Assembly: GCA_020861185.1 (NCBI GenBank)
Contig: JAJBSV010000007.1
Span: 1-52,092, forward strand
From: Ruminococcus sp.
GTDB taxonomy: Bacteria > Bacillota > Clostridia > Oscillospirales > Ruminococcaceae
Reading direction: 5' to 3'
Length of the DNA: 52,092 nucleotides
Below, piece after piece: positions 6,953 through 14,812 of this stretch; the first letter of the stretch is position 1, and the number at the start of each line of letters is the position of its first letter. Both the position numbers and the translations under genes were made by a program. Under the pieces are notes generated by a model. The model was not told the origin of the DNA and made no database searches. It saw only the letters and a list, made by a program, of their open reading frames with translations.

Positions 6953-7996
6953 TTAGCTGTCCGTCGGGCTTGCCGCATAAAGCGTGAGCTTCGCCGAGAG
7001 CCCGTCCGAATCAAAATATATCTTCTGCGACGCAAGGGTGAACTCCCCTATCTCGCTTCCGTCGGGCTTGAGTACGAGCACCCTGTCCCCGGGCTCTAAG
7101 ACCGGGTTGCATCTTGCCTTTAAAGTGAGCTCAAAGCGCTGATTCTTAGCCTCATAGTATCTCCATGCGACAACCAGTGCAAACGAGCTGTCGACGAAAT
7201 CATTGTCTAAGAACTCCGCCAGGCAACCCCTCGTATAGGTTCCCCACGATGCTCCGAACGAGCTCCCCTCGTTCTCGCCGGTGACCTCGACATAGTCGGT
7301 GTGACTTCCGAGCTTCAACCCGGAATACTCAAGTATGCTCCCAGAAGCTATTTCCGCCGAATATCCGCTTCTTCCCGCAAGGTTCTCAAAGTGCACCGTT
7401 CCCGCTCTGTCGACCCAGACGGAAGCCACCCCGGCGGCTTGCGCAAGCTTCAGAAGGCAGTCTCTCTGCGAATCGACGGTTGTGAGCATATTCGGATAGA
7501 CGGTTGCCTCGAGCGTGGCGTCGTCACAGTATAGGTCGAGTCCCGCAAGCGCTCCCGACGGAGCATTCATAAGCGTTGCCATGCTGACCGCCGAGCTCGT
7601 ATAAAGCCCCGTCATGTACTTCTCCATATAGGTCGCGACCCTGTCGGACGCCTCGATGCTGACTGTCAAGCCCAAATCGGGCGTGTCAATATTGTCGATA
7701 TAGTATTTCCCGACGCTGACGTATTCGTCGTTGATTCCGATTAAGACTTCAAAGCGTGCCCCGACATAGTCTTTTTCCTGCGAGGCAAACGAGAGCCCGA
7801 GGCTGTCAATCGCCGTGATTTTCAGCGACCTCGACGGGAAGCTCTCGCCGGTGATGTCGAGCCCTTCGGTGAGCTCGAGACTGATAACATCGCCGGTGCC
7901 GAGCTCCATTCCCTCATAATCGTCCAGAAAATCTATCTTTATCCCGACTTTTCTTAGCTCGCTGTCGGGGTTAAAATCGCTCGTGTGGGTCTGCAT
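6953..7996 (-). CDS. Phage tail- or adsorption-type structural protein
   Basis: 347 aa, rich in beta-forming residues, with no signal peptide. The early part (GTGDVISLELTEGLDITGESFPS) and the segment about residues 85-130 (VGKYYIDNIDTP, then SIEASDRVATYM) resemble tail or baseplate proteins of Gram-positive phages. Its start abuts the stop of the preceding gene with no gap. It is the largest candidate tail component in a cassette that lacks tube and tape-measure genes. A receptor-binding or tail-hub role is possible. The call rests on position and composition. Confidence 0.55.
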   Translation of the reverse strand: MQTHTSDFNPDSELRKVGIKIDFLDDYEGMELGTGDVISLELTEGLDITGESFPSRSLKITAIDSLGLSFASQEKDYVGARFEVLIGINDEYVSVGKYYIDNIDTPDLGLTVSIEASDRVATYMEKYMTGLYTSSAVSMATLMNAPSGALAGLDLYCDDATLEATVYPNMLTTVDSQRDCLLKLAQAAGVASVWVDRAGTVHFENLAGRSGYSAEIASGSILEYSGLKLGSHTDYVEVTGENEGSSFGASWGTYTRGCLAEFLDNDFVDSSFALVVAWRYYEAKNQRFELTLKARCNPVLEPGDRVLVLKPDGSEIGEFTLASQKIYFDSDGLSAKLTLYAASPTDS

Positions 7997-8680
7997 TTAT
8001 TCCACTTCCTTTCCCGTGGCGGTTATACTTACCGCGTACCATTCGCTGACGCCTTCGTCGTCGAACAGAAAAGCCCTAATCTTCGGAATGTCGAAGAGAA
8101 AATCGGCGGTGACGCTCCCCGAAGCGTCGGGATATGTCACGTTTAAGAACGGCGAAGCTTCTATCATGGACATGAGCACTTCGAGCACCTCGCTTGTGAG
8201 CTTTATGTCGCCGGCATCAAGAGTGATTTTACTTCCGATAACGTCGAGCACGGTCGTGCCATCGGAAGCCGTTGCGGTGCTCCCGATTCGCTTTTTCTGG
8301 ATAGTGTAATCAGTTCCGAGCGGCAGGATAACAGTAGAAGTCCCGTCGGTAATTGTAAGCGAGCCGGAAACGGTGGTCGAGCCGTCGTAATCCTCGGCGG
8401 AAAACTGCCGGAAGGAGAATGTCGCCATGTCGGGCGATTCCCCGGTGCCTTCTCCCATAATCTGAAACGCCGAGCCGTCTGATACCCGCTTGAAAACGTC
8501 GCCATAGCTCAGGTCGACATCGGGCGAAACGGTCAGGGTGTACTTTCTTACGAGCTTCGAGTCTTCCTCCGAGGAGCTGTCAAGAATCAGGGCGCCCGTG
8601 AAGGTCTCGCCTTCGGTGAAGCCATTCTCGGTCACCGTAAGCTTCGAAAATTCCTCCGAAAAGATTTCAACAAGGCTCAT
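7997..8680 (-). CDS. Phage structural protein, unknown role
   Basis: 227 aa from the ATG at 8680, which overlaps the preceding stop by one base (TAATG) and has GGAGGAAG upstream. It is Thr/Ser/Gly-rich with many short beta-type segments, for example SGSLTITDGTSTVILPLG. The last 50 residues (DFLFDIPKIRAFLFDDEG) are more conserved in style. It lies between a connector-like protein and a tail-like protein. No family is recognised. Confidence 0.55.
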   Translation of the reverse strand: MSLVEIFSEEFSKLTVTENGFTEGETFTGALILDSSSEEDSKLVRKYTLTVSPDVDLSYGDVFKRVSDGSAFQIMGEGTGESPDMATFSFRQFSAEDYDGSTTVSGSLTITDGTSTVILPLGTDYTIQKKRIGSTATASDGTTVLDVIGSKITLDAGDIKLTSEVLEVLMSMIEASPFLNVTYPDASGSVTADFLFDIPKIRAFLFDDEGVSEWYAVSITATGKEVE

Positions 8681-9078
8681 TACAGCTTCCTCCATTGGTT
8701 GAGCCTCGAGCCGAATACCTTCTGCCACGAAGCCGAATCGCCGCCCTCGAGCTCATAGGAATAGCCGCCGAAGCTCTCTTTTTTATAGGGCGACGGTGAC
8801 GCCATATCCGAAGCCATATAATCCGAAATCTCCGAGCATATCGTAAGGAATTCCTCGGGAGGATTCATAAGTGCGATGTCTCCCGAAAACTCTTCATCTG
8901 TGAGCACATCATCAGGATAGAGATGCACGCCGTCGTTATATTCGCTTCCCCAGATGAGATAGTAGCCGTCAGTCATAAAGTCGGCGTTCGTAAGCGCGCC
9001 GCCCGAGATTGTGAATTTCCCTGCATGAACGGAGGATATAAAATAGTTTCTTATGTGCCTGCAAACAGCTTCAATCAT
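8680..9078 (-). CDS. Head-tail connector-like phage protein
   Basis: 132 aa, acidic, with aromatic residues clustered at DGYYLIWGSEYNDGVHLYP and near FGGYSYELEGG. It lies directly after the major coat gene, where head completion or connector proteins are normally encoded, and has a suitable size. AGAAAGGAAAG precedes the ATG. No sequence family is recognised, so the role is inferred from gene order. Confidence 0.5.
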   Translation of the reverse strand: MIEAVCRHIRNYFISSVHAGKFTISGGALTNADFMTDGYYLIWGSEYNDGVHLYPDDVLTDEEFSGDIALMNPPEEFLTICSEISDYMASDMASPSPYKKESFGGYSYELEGGDSASWQKVFGSRLNQWRKL

Positions 9079-9107
9079 TCTTTTTTCTTTCCTTTCTTAA
9101 CTCCTTC

Positions 9108-9133
9108 GGGATGGGGAGAAATCTCCCCATCCC
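9108..9133 (-). other. Hairpin directly after the major coat gene
   Basis: Perfect 12-bp arms GGGATGGGGAGA and TCTCCCCATCCC, separated by 2 nt (about 10-11 bp when folded). They lie 12 nt past the coat stop and before the next gene. There is no U tract on the minus strand, so it more likely protects the coat mRNA from 3' decay, or attenuates readthrough, than fully terminates. Confidence 0.65.
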
Positions 9134-9145
9134 ATTCTACCGGTT

Positions 9146-9985
9146 TTAGGCTACGGTGCAGACGAGCACGGCGATGGCTGCCGGGTCGGTGACCTTTGCG
9201 CCGTAGACGTGAAGACCCTTGACGGCGTCGGCAAAGCGCTTTTCGGGGCGATAAGCGGTGGTCTCAAGGACCTGCTCCGCATAGGTGCAAGCCGAAGGAA
9301 CCTGTGCCGTGACCTTGTAGCACTCGCCGTCGTAATAGCAGTTGTTCGACTCATAAATATCGAATCCTGCGATTCTTCCGATGAAGCCGCTTCTTGTGGT
9401 CTCCTCACCCATATTGCCGGAGCCGGTGAATCTCGAATCCTGCAACAGAAGCGCATAGACGTCGGGCGGCAGAACGATGCTTCTGCCCTCGTGAGGGACG
9501 TTGTTCTTATCTAAGATAAGTCTGAGCTGAACGATGTAGCCATAGACGTTGTCGGCGGTGAGAGCGATGGGTGTGTCCGAGCCGAGGACGTTTGCGTCAT
9601 CTGCGCCGTTCACCAGAGTCTCGAGGATATAGGCGTCCGCCGCGTCGTTCAGGGCGTAGGCGCTTCTCTCCATAGCCTTGTCCATGATGTTTCCCGCCGC
9701 CTGTGCCTGCTCCACGTCGTCAATCTGGAAGTTGAAGTACTTCGCATTGTCGATTTCGAGCATGCTGTCGGAGACAGAGAGGCTTTCGGGGTCACCGATT
9801 TCGGAGTCGGCTTCGTAGTCGGAAACGGTGATGTTTCCGATACTGTTGATGTGAACGGCAGAGCCGCACTGCTTGATTTCGCCTTCGTAATCTCTGTTTA
9901 CGAGGGAAGCCGCGACATGAACCTTGTCAAGAGCATTGAGGAGTCTTGCGCTCCAGAGCTCGGGGATGAATGTAGATATTGCCAT
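9146..9985 (-). CDS. Major coat protein, P22-coat-like
   Basis: 279 aa. The N terminus (MAISTFIPELWSARLLNALDK) and the following region (VHINSIGNITVSDYEAD) are typical of P22-type coat proteins in Firmicutes phages. So are the central PHEGRSIVLPPDVYALLLQDSRF and FDIYESNNCYY segments. The C-terminal AYRPEKRFADAVKGLHVYGAKV is the usual end of the fold. It lies after a scaffold-like gene and is followed by a strong hairpin, as expected for a highly expressed virion protein. There is no sign of truncation. Confidence 0.87.
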   Translation of the reverse strand: MAISTFIPELWSARLLNALDKVHVAASLVNRDYEGEIKQCGSAVHINSIGNITVSDYEADSEIGDPESLSVSDSMLEIDNAKYFNFQIDDVEQAQAAGNIMDKAMERSAYALNDAADAYILETLVNGADDANVLGSDTPIALTADNVYGYIVQLRLILDKNNVPHEGRSIVLPPDVYALLLQDSRFTGSGNMGEETTRSGFIGRIAGFDIYESNNCYYDGECYKVTAQVPSACTYAEQVLETTAYRPEKRFADAVKGLHVYGAKVTDPAAIAVLVCTVA

Positions 9986-10006
9986 AAATTTTTTCCTTTC
10001 TTTTTG

Positions 10007-10591
10007 TTAGTCGTAATCGTTTACTCTCAGCGACTGTTTAATCGCCGGGTAGTTTTCGTTGATTTCCCTCGGGGACATCCTTCTTATGTCGTCCCTCGAG
10101 TAGCCTTTGTCGGATGAATTGCGGGGCGGAGTCGCCGTCTCGGCTCCCAAGAGATATCTTTTCGGGATAAATCCCGACCAGAGCCGGAGTATCGAGTCCT
10201 TGACGGCTTCCTCGTCCGAAAGCCTGCCGCTTTCGTCAAGCTCAATGCGGTCGAAATCCGTAACATGTAAAATAGGGTTCACACATTCCTCCGGGATGTG
10301 AAGTACTCTTAACATTTCCGTCACTGCCTGCTTCTTAGCCTGCACTGCCTTCTCCTTCGAAAGCTCCTCCCTGAATGCTTGATACTCTTTTTCAAGATTC
10401 TCGTATTTCTCCCGGTAGTCGTCAAGACTGCTCCTTGCGTTATCAAGCTCGCCCGTCAGACCTGTCAGCCTCTCAACCTCGGCTTTGTAGCCCTTAAGAG
10501 CCTCGACCGTCTCCCAGTGAGCCTTGAAAATCGCGTCCGCGTTTTCGTCCGTAATGCCCATTTCTCTGAGCATCCTTCTTGTTAATGCCAT
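10007..10591 (-). CDS. Phage scaffold-like protein
   Basis: 194 aa from the ATG at 10591, which has AAAGGAAAG upstream. An in-frame extension reaches back into the portal gene but lacks a better start. The middle part is a long charged coiled coil (about residues 25-90, with ERLTGLTGELDNARSSLDD and YENLEKEYQAFREELSKEK). This and its place between portal and coat genes fit a scaffolding protein that guides procapsid assembly. The C-terminal SPREINENYPAIKQSL is typical of the end of such proteins. Confidence 0.72.
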   Translation of the reverse strand: MALTRRMLREMGITDENADAIFKAHWETVEALKGYKAEVERLTGLTGELDNARSSLDDYREKYENLEKEYQAFREELSKEKAVQAKKQAVTEMLRVLHIPEECVNPILHVTDFDRIELDESGRLSDEEAVKDSILRLWSGFIPKRYLLGAETATPPRNSSDKGYSRDDIRRMSPREINENYPAIKQSLRVNDYD

Positions 10592-10629
10592 TTCTTCTTT
10601 CCTTTCTCGTGTAACTTCTTCTACACAAT

Positions 10630-11925
10630 TTATATGCCCAGTGCTTCCGCACATAGTGCCTTGATTGTTTCGTCGTCGAAAAGCCCTCTAAGAAGAAGCG
10701 CCGTCTCGACTCTTTCCCGTTCCGTCTGCGCCTTTTCATGCTCGTTGACGATGGTGTCCCGCTTGAATGTGCAGGTGTCATCGATTCCAAGAAGCTCCAA
10801 GAGCCCGTGAATAAACTTGAGAACCGAATACTCGAGCATGTTCGAATAGAGGTTCATCGGCTCGTATGCCGCCTTTATCGCCGTGGCGGTCGAAGCGCCG
10901 CCCGAGACCATGTCAAGGTTCAAGACCATGAAGTCGCGATACATCTCGTTTTCAAGACGCGTGAGCATCGCCTCACGGCTTGCATAGGGAACCTCGGTTG
11001 TGTGAGATTCTGCCTGTGCGCCGTCGTCCTCAATAACAGCCGCCTTGACCGTCTTCATGTGCTCGACGAACCGTGCGAGGTCAATGTCGTCCATGCCTCC
11101 TGCATTCGAAATCGTCCAGTAAATCATCGACGCGTCGTCAATGTCGTTCGCAAACCCCGATTCGATGAGGTCGTAGCAGTCAATCTGCCTTCTTAAGCCC
11201 ACAATCCCCGACTGCTTTCTCGGGGAATAAAGCGGGACAATCGGAAGCTTCGGATAATTCTCGCTTGTTACGACTTCGTCCATGTAATCCGACTTCACGA
11301 CAACCTGCTTGTAAGCCCTCTTCGGCTTCATCTCGCCGAGCTCCTCGCCCCTGCGCCTGATATACTCGGTGTAACCGTCAAGCTCATAGAGTGTGAGCCT
11401 GAGCGGCTTGTCAACGTCCAGTTGCCAGAAGCGGATTCCGGCTTTAAGCTCGCCCGTCTCCTCGTCATACAGCGGCACAAATTCCTGCGCCCCGAAAACC
11501 TCGACACGGTCGTTGTTCATAAATCCATACGAAACGCCGCCGTTCAGGGCGTCGGTCAATGCCTCCTGAAGCGAGTGGTCGAAGCCATCGCCGCCGAGGA
11601 GCTTCTTTGTCCCTTCACCCTCGAATCTGGCGCCGTACCCAAGAAGATACTGCACCGTCTGGGTGACGAACCGGAAATAGACGTTTGACGCAAGGCGGTA
11701 GTTCGCCGAGTAGTTGTCCGGCACGGCTCTTCCCGAAACGGTATAGAGTAGCTTCCGATATTTCGTGATGGTCGGGTTCTCGTTCCGCCAGTATGCAAGA
11801 GCGTCGAGGGTGTCGCGGTAGGTCTTCGAGGTCTTATAATCCGCAACCGCACCAAGCAAAAACTCTTTAATCTCTTTTTCACCCTTCTTTGCCTTCTCCA
11901 AGTCCTGATATGTATATGTATGCAC
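10630..11925 (-). CDS. Phage portal protein, SPP1 gp6-like
   Basis: 431 aa. It forms the dodecameric vertex through which DNA enters the capsid and to which terminase docks. Recognisable parts are the N-terminal region with LAYWRNENPTITKYRKLLY, the domain with YFRFVTQTVQYLLGYG, and the central FANDIDDASMIYWTISNAG. The helical SGGASTATAIKAAYEPMNL is near the end. It lies directly after the large terminase gene. Length and motif order look complete. Confidence 0.9.
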   Translation of the reverse strand: MHTYTYQDLEKAKKGEKEIKEFLLGAVADYKTSKTYRDTLDALAYWRNENPTITKYRKLLYTVSGRAVPDNYSANYRLASNVYFRFVTQTVQYLLGYGARFEGEGTKKLLGGDGFDHSLQEALTDALNGGVSYGFMNNDRVEVFGAQEFVPLYDEETGELKAGIRFWQLDVDKPLRLTLYELDGYTEYIRRRGEELGEMKPKRAYKQVVVKSDYMDEVVTSENYPKLPIVPLYSPRKQSGIVGLRRQIDCYDLIESGFANDIDDASMIYWTISNAGGMDDIDLARFVEHMKTVKAAVIEDDGAQAESHTTEVPYASREAMLTRLENEMYRDFMVLNLDMVSGGASTATAIKAAYEPMNLYSNMLEYSVLKFIHGLLELLGIDDTCTFKRDTIVNEHEKAQTERERVETALLLRGLFDDETIKALCAEALGI

Positions 11926-11947
11926 TTAAATAAATCTCCCTTTCTTT

Positions 11948-13168
11948 TCAGAGCAGTGCAAGCCGTGTCGGCTCCTGCTCGTTTCTTTTCTTTGCGAGTA
12001 TTGTCGACGAGAAATATCTTATCTCGTCCATCGCGTGGTCGAATTCTTTCACGACTTTGTCGTTTCCCGACTTGTCGTCCCAGCGGTAAAGCGAAAACTC
12101 CCGGATGGCGTTCTTACAGCTTCTGTGGATTTTCAGCTTGCCGGATTTCAGGAACCCGGCAGTCAGGCGGATGCCGTTCATCACGTCGTTGTCCGCTTTC
12201 TTCACCCTGAACCGCCCACGCTTGCGAATCAGGGTTATAAAGCTTGACGCCGACGGGTCGACGATGACATATCGGATTGGCAAATCCCCCGCCAGAGCCT
12301 CAAGTGCAAGATAGTAATCTTCGTCGGTCAACTGCTTCTTCTCGGCTCTTCCGTCGTAGTAGTATTCCGAAATCCTCGTCGCAACGCCGTCCGAGATGCA
12401 CCACAGCCCCATCGAACAGGGATTCATCGTCCCATAGTCGCAGGAAATGTAATATTCTCCGCACATCGGGACCTCGTCTGTGAAGTATTCTTCACACATT
12501 TCGTAGACCAGCCCCTCCGCCAGAACCCATCTGCCCTCGATGTATCTCTCATAAAAGGCGCCCGAATAGTAGCTCTTGTAGCGCTCTATGATTCTCTTCG
12601 AGAGGGACGGGTTGTCCTCAAGCTTGAAGTGCAGATAGAGGACGTTTCGCTCGTCGGCTTTCAGAATCCATTCCCGATAGAACCAGTGCTCGGGCGACTC
12701 GGGGTTACAGCTGAACCACAGCTTCGAGCCCTCGACCGAGCATCTCGCCACTGCCTGCGAGACGAACGACTTCGGCATCAGTGCCACCTCGTCGATAAGA
12801 GCTCCCGCAAAGGTTCTTCCCTGAATCAGCATAAAGCTCGATTCGTCCTTGCCGCCGAAAACCTCGAAAAGGTTTCTTTTTCTCCCGTCCGAGACCTCCA
12901 TAACCTTCGAAGACGGCTTCCACCTGATTCGGTACTTCTTTGCGGGATAGCTCATCGACATGAACGGCAGGATAATGTTCTTGGCCGCGCCATCGGCAGT
13001 CTTCCCGCAGATTCCGAACCGCTGACCCGAGAAATTACCCATCGCCCAGTCGACGAACGCAACCGTCATCACCGAGGTTTTTCCCGAACGGATTGCGCCG
13101 TCGCAGATGAGTGCGTCATAGTCCGATTCGGCAAACGCAAAAATCTTTTTCTGCTTCTCACTGAGCAT
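11948..13168 (-). CDS. Terminase large subunit, PBSX/SPP1 type
   Basis: 406 aa, the DNA-packaging motor. The ATPase domain has Walker A GAIRSGKT (24-31), with Walker B LIDEVAL (Asp126, Glu127). The RNase H-like nuclease has acidic residues in SCDYG (Asp244), VIVDPS (Asp304) and EFDHAMDE (Asp377/Asp381). All key residues are intact, so the enzyme should be functional. It is followed after 22 nt by the portal gene. Confidence 0.93.
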   Translation of the reverse strand: MLSEKQKKIFAFAESDYDALICDGAIRSGKTSVMTVAFVDWAMGNFSGQRFGICGKTADGAAKNIILPFMSMSYPAKKYRIRWKPSSKVMEVSDGRKRNLFEVFGGKDESSFMLIQGRTFAGALIDEVALMPKSFVSQAVARCSVEGSKLWFSCNPESPEHWFYREWILKADERNVLYLHFKLEDNPSLSKRIIERYKSYYSGAFYERYIEGRWVLAEGLVYEMCEEYFTDEVPMCGEYYISCDYGTMNPCSMGLWCISDGVATRISEYYYDGRAEKKQLTDEDYYLALEALAGDLPIRYVIVDPSASSFITLIRKRGRFRVKKADNDVMNGIRLTAGFLKSGKLKIHRSCKNAIREFSLYRWDDKSGNDKVVKEFDHAMDEIRYFSSTILAKKRNEQEPTRLALL

Positions 13169-13180
13169 CCCCTCACTCCC

Positions 13181-13447
13181 TTACTGCGGCTTGTCGCTCC
13201 TGAGGTCCTTCTCGAGCTCAAAAATGCTCTTGCTCAGAGAGTCGTCCGTCCGGGCGACGCTGTCGCTCTCCCCAAGAAAGTTGTCCGAGAGGGACGAAAT
13301 CGCGCCCGTGAGCTGAGAGACGCTTGCGCTCTGCAATTTCTCCTCGTCGTTCAGAATCTCGAGGCACTTTTCTATAATTTCGCTCGCCCTGAGCCTGTTG
13401 GAATCGTTGATATCCCGCCTATCCAAATTCATCCCTCCGAATTTCAT
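13181..13447 (-). CDS. Small protein before terL, possible terminase small subunit
   Basis: 88 aa, largely helical and charged (RASEIIEKCLEILNDEEKLQ, ending FELEKDLRSDKPQ). It lies 12 nt before the large terminase, the usual position of the small DNA-recognition subunit. It is shorter than most and shows no clear helix-turn-helix, so the call is positional. The ATG at 13447 has TAGGA upstream. A second ATG five codons later has its GGAGG too close. Confidence 0.55.
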   Translation of the reverse strand: MKFGGMNLDRRDINDSNRLRASEIIEKCLEILNDEEKLQSASVSQLTGAISSLSDNFLGESDSVARTDDSLSKSIFELEKDLRSDKPQ

Positions 13448-13523
13448 TTTTTCCTAAAAAAAGTACTTGACAAATCGGAGAAAGCTTGCTATAATACAGT
13501 TGTGTGTTTTTGATAACATTCAT
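13419..13523 (-). CDS. 34-codon leader ORF at the head of the phage operon
   Basis: ATG at 13523 with AAGGAG about 10 nt upstream, reading MNVIKNTQLYYSKLSPICQV and ending in TAG at 13419. It overlaps the start of the 88-aa gene out of frame. The antisense promoter at 13467-13495 lies inside it on the other strand. It could be a leader peptide that controls entry to the operon, or a chance ORF with a good ribosome binding site. No homologous family is recognised. Confidence 0.35.
   Translation of the reverse strand: MNVIKNTQLYYSKLSPICQVLFLGKNEIRRDEFG
13467..13495 (+). promoter_or_regulatory. Consensus promoter antisense to the phage operon leader
   Basis: Plus strand: TTGACA (13467-13472), a 17-nt spacer, TATAAT (13490-13495). 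It points away from the phage genes into their leader. No protein gene follows. An RNA starting near 13502 and ending at the hairpin 13560-13589 would be about 90 nt and would cover the ribosome binding site and start codon of the 34-codon ORF. Confidence 0.75.
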
Positions 13524-13559
13524 ATTTTTATTTCTCCTTTTTTCTTTTCCAATCTTTGA

Positions 13560-13589
13560 AACAAAGTCGTCCTCAGGGGCGGCTTTGTT
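13560..13589. terminator. Strong hairpin in the phage operon leader
   Basis: AACAAAGTCGTCC and GGGCGGCTTTGTT form a 13-bp stem with a 4-nt loop. On the plus strand TCTTT follows and could end the antisense RNA. On the minus strand GTTTC follows and could attenuate the phage transcript that starts near 13658. Confidence 0.55.
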
Positions 13590-13664
13590 CTTTACGGCGG
13601 CTTTTCCATGTATCGGAGCTCCACCACCGCGGAAACTTTGTTCTGAACTTTTGTTCTGAATCTA

Positions 13665-13692
13665 ATGATACTCCGGAAATCCGATTTGTCAA
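13665..13692 (-). promoter_or_regulatory. Putative promoter of the phage cassette
   Basis: Minus strand: -35 TTGACA (13687-13692), a 16-nt spacer, -10 TATCAT (13665-13670). The leader of about 135 nt contains a strong hairpin before the first ribosome binding site. Confidence 0.55.
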
Positions 13693-13772
13693 TAGGAAAT
13701 TTCAAAAAAATCCCCCTCAGTCCGCTTTTCGGGACTTCGGGAGCAAAACCGAATAAATTTGTGAAAAAGGGC

Positions 13773-13801
13773 TTGACAACACCCAAAAAATAGCGTATAA
13801 T
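13773..13801 (+). promoter_or_regulatory. Promoter of tRNA-Ser
   Basis: Plus strand: TTGACA (13773-13778), a 17-nt spacer, TATAAT (13796-13801), about 40 nt before the tRNA. Confidence 0.88.
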
Positions 13802-13849
13802 ATCGTAGTTCGATTGAGGAAGTGTCTCACGAACGTGTAAACCAGTAAT

Positions 13850-13942
13850 GGAGAAGTCGCCTAGCCCGGTTTATGGCGCACGACTGGAACTCGTGTATGG
13901 GTTGATAGCTCATCGAGGGTTCGAATCCCTCCTTCTCCGCCA
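13850..13942 (+). tRNA. tRNA-Ser (GGA)
   Basis: Class II tRNA of 93 nt with acceptor GGAGAAG/CTTCTCC, anticodon loop CTGGAAC (GGA), a long variable arm and an encoded CCA. It lies next to the upstream end of the phage cassette. No second copy of its 3' end was found near the other end of the cassette. Confidence 0.95.
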
Positions 13943-13979
13943 AAAAATAGAGAGTCCCAAAGTGGACTCTCTATTTTTT
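13942..13979 (+). terminator. Intrinsic terminator after tRNA-Ser
   Basis: AAAAAATAGAGAGTCC and GGACTCTCTATTTTTT form a 16-bp stem with a 6-nt loop. It begins at the final base of the tRNA, and the 3' arm provides the U tract. Confidence 0.9.
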
Positions 13980-14096
13980 GGTGTGGGCAGTGAGGGTGAG
14001 TACCCTCGAGAAAATTGCCACCCACAAAGAACAGCAACTTTGCGCTTACAGAAATCAAAACAGAATCCAAAAACCATCCTCATAAAGGCAATTTTC

Positions 14097-14119
14097 GAAC
14101 TTCGCCATAGGCGAAGTTC
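14097..14119. terminator. Perfect palindrome after the flavin-reductase gene
   Basis: GAACTTCGCC and GGCGAAGTTC separated by 3 nt. It lies 26 nt past the flavin-reductase stop and may serve as its terminator, although the U tract is poor. The 120 nt between this and the tRNA-Ser terminator holds nothing recognisable. Confidence 0.45.
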
Positions 14120-14144
14120 TCGAATCACCTCCGAACCTTAAGCA

Positions 14145-14708
14145 TCACTTCAACTTCAATCCGTCCTTAAACGCCTCTCCAACTCTCTCGGTTACCTTAT
14201 AGTACCCATGAGTATACGGATCAAACGCAATCGCTGAGACTTTCTCAATATCTACTTTACCGTCAGTAAGAACCGCCTCATCAGCAGTTGTGTTCACAAT
14301 CCTGCCGATAACTCCGCATCCGTACTGGTCGTCCTGATACTCGATAAACTCACACTCCATGCAAAGCGGGAACTCGTTGATGATGGGAGCGTCAACCCTC
14401 TCCGACTTCTTGGCGGTCAGACCGCTTTTTGCAAATTTGTCGGGAACCTTGTTCCCAGAAACCACTCCGAAATAGTCCGCCTCGACAACATGCTTCGAGT
14501 CAGCAATACTGACGGTGAAAGCTTTTCTTGCCTTGATGTTCTGAACGGTTTTATGGGTCTCCGTGAGATTCAGAATAATATAGTCCCTTTCGAGCATCGT
14601 TCCCCAAGCGGCGTTCATAACGTCAATACTGCCATCCTCATTGTAGGTCGCAATCATCAGCACCGGCATCGGAAAAATAGCCTCGGTTGTCTTTATGTCT
14701 CTTCTCAT
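14145..14708 (-). CDS. Flavin reductase-like FMN-binding protein (flavoredoxin type)
   Basis: 187 aa from the ATG at 14708, which has AAGGAGG upstream. The flavin reductase-like split-barrel fold is recognisable from FPMPVLMIATYNEDG, NAAWGTMLERDYIILNLTETH, FTVSIADSKHVVEADYFG, and a late FDPYTHGYYKV. Such proteins bind FMN and transfer electrons, and the physiological partner is unknown. It is divergent from an isochorismatase-family gene, with a perfect palindrome between them (14745-14764). Confidence 0.85.
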   Translation of the reverse strand: MRRDIKTTEAIFPMPVLMIATYNEDGSIDVMNAAWGTMLERDYIILNLTETHKTVQNIKARKAFTVSIADSKHVVEADYFGVVSGNKVPDKFAKSGLTAKKSERVDAPIINEFPLCMECEFIEYQDDQYGCGVIGRIVNTTADEAVLTDGKVDIEKVSAIAFDPYTHGYYKVTERVGEAFKDGLKLK

Positions 14709-14744
14709 AAAATTAATCCTCCTTATGGTATTGTCTTTCGACTG

Positions 14745-14764
14745 ATTATATGGTATCATATAAT
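14745..14764. promoter_or_regulatory. Perfect 20-bp palindrome in a divergent promoter region, candidate operator
   Basis: ATTATATG-GTAT-CATATAAT: two perfect 8-bp arms between the divergent flavin-reductase and isochorismatase genes. It overlaps plausible -10 elements on both strands. Symmetry, AT-richness and position fit a dimeric repressor site. The regulator is not identified. Confidence 0.6.
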
Positions 14765-14812
14765 TGTAATAATTTCAAGTACCAACATTTTTGTAAGAAG
14801 TGGAGGATCACT

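Noticed and set aside
13920-13942. tRNA-Ser 3' end as an attachment site for the phage cassette
   Set aside because: No duplicate of the tRNA 3' sequence was found at the other end (5300-5800), and no integrase is encoded in the window.
13848-14141. Short open frames through tRNA-Ser and its terminator
   Set aside because: They read through a certain tRNA and a terminator hairpin.
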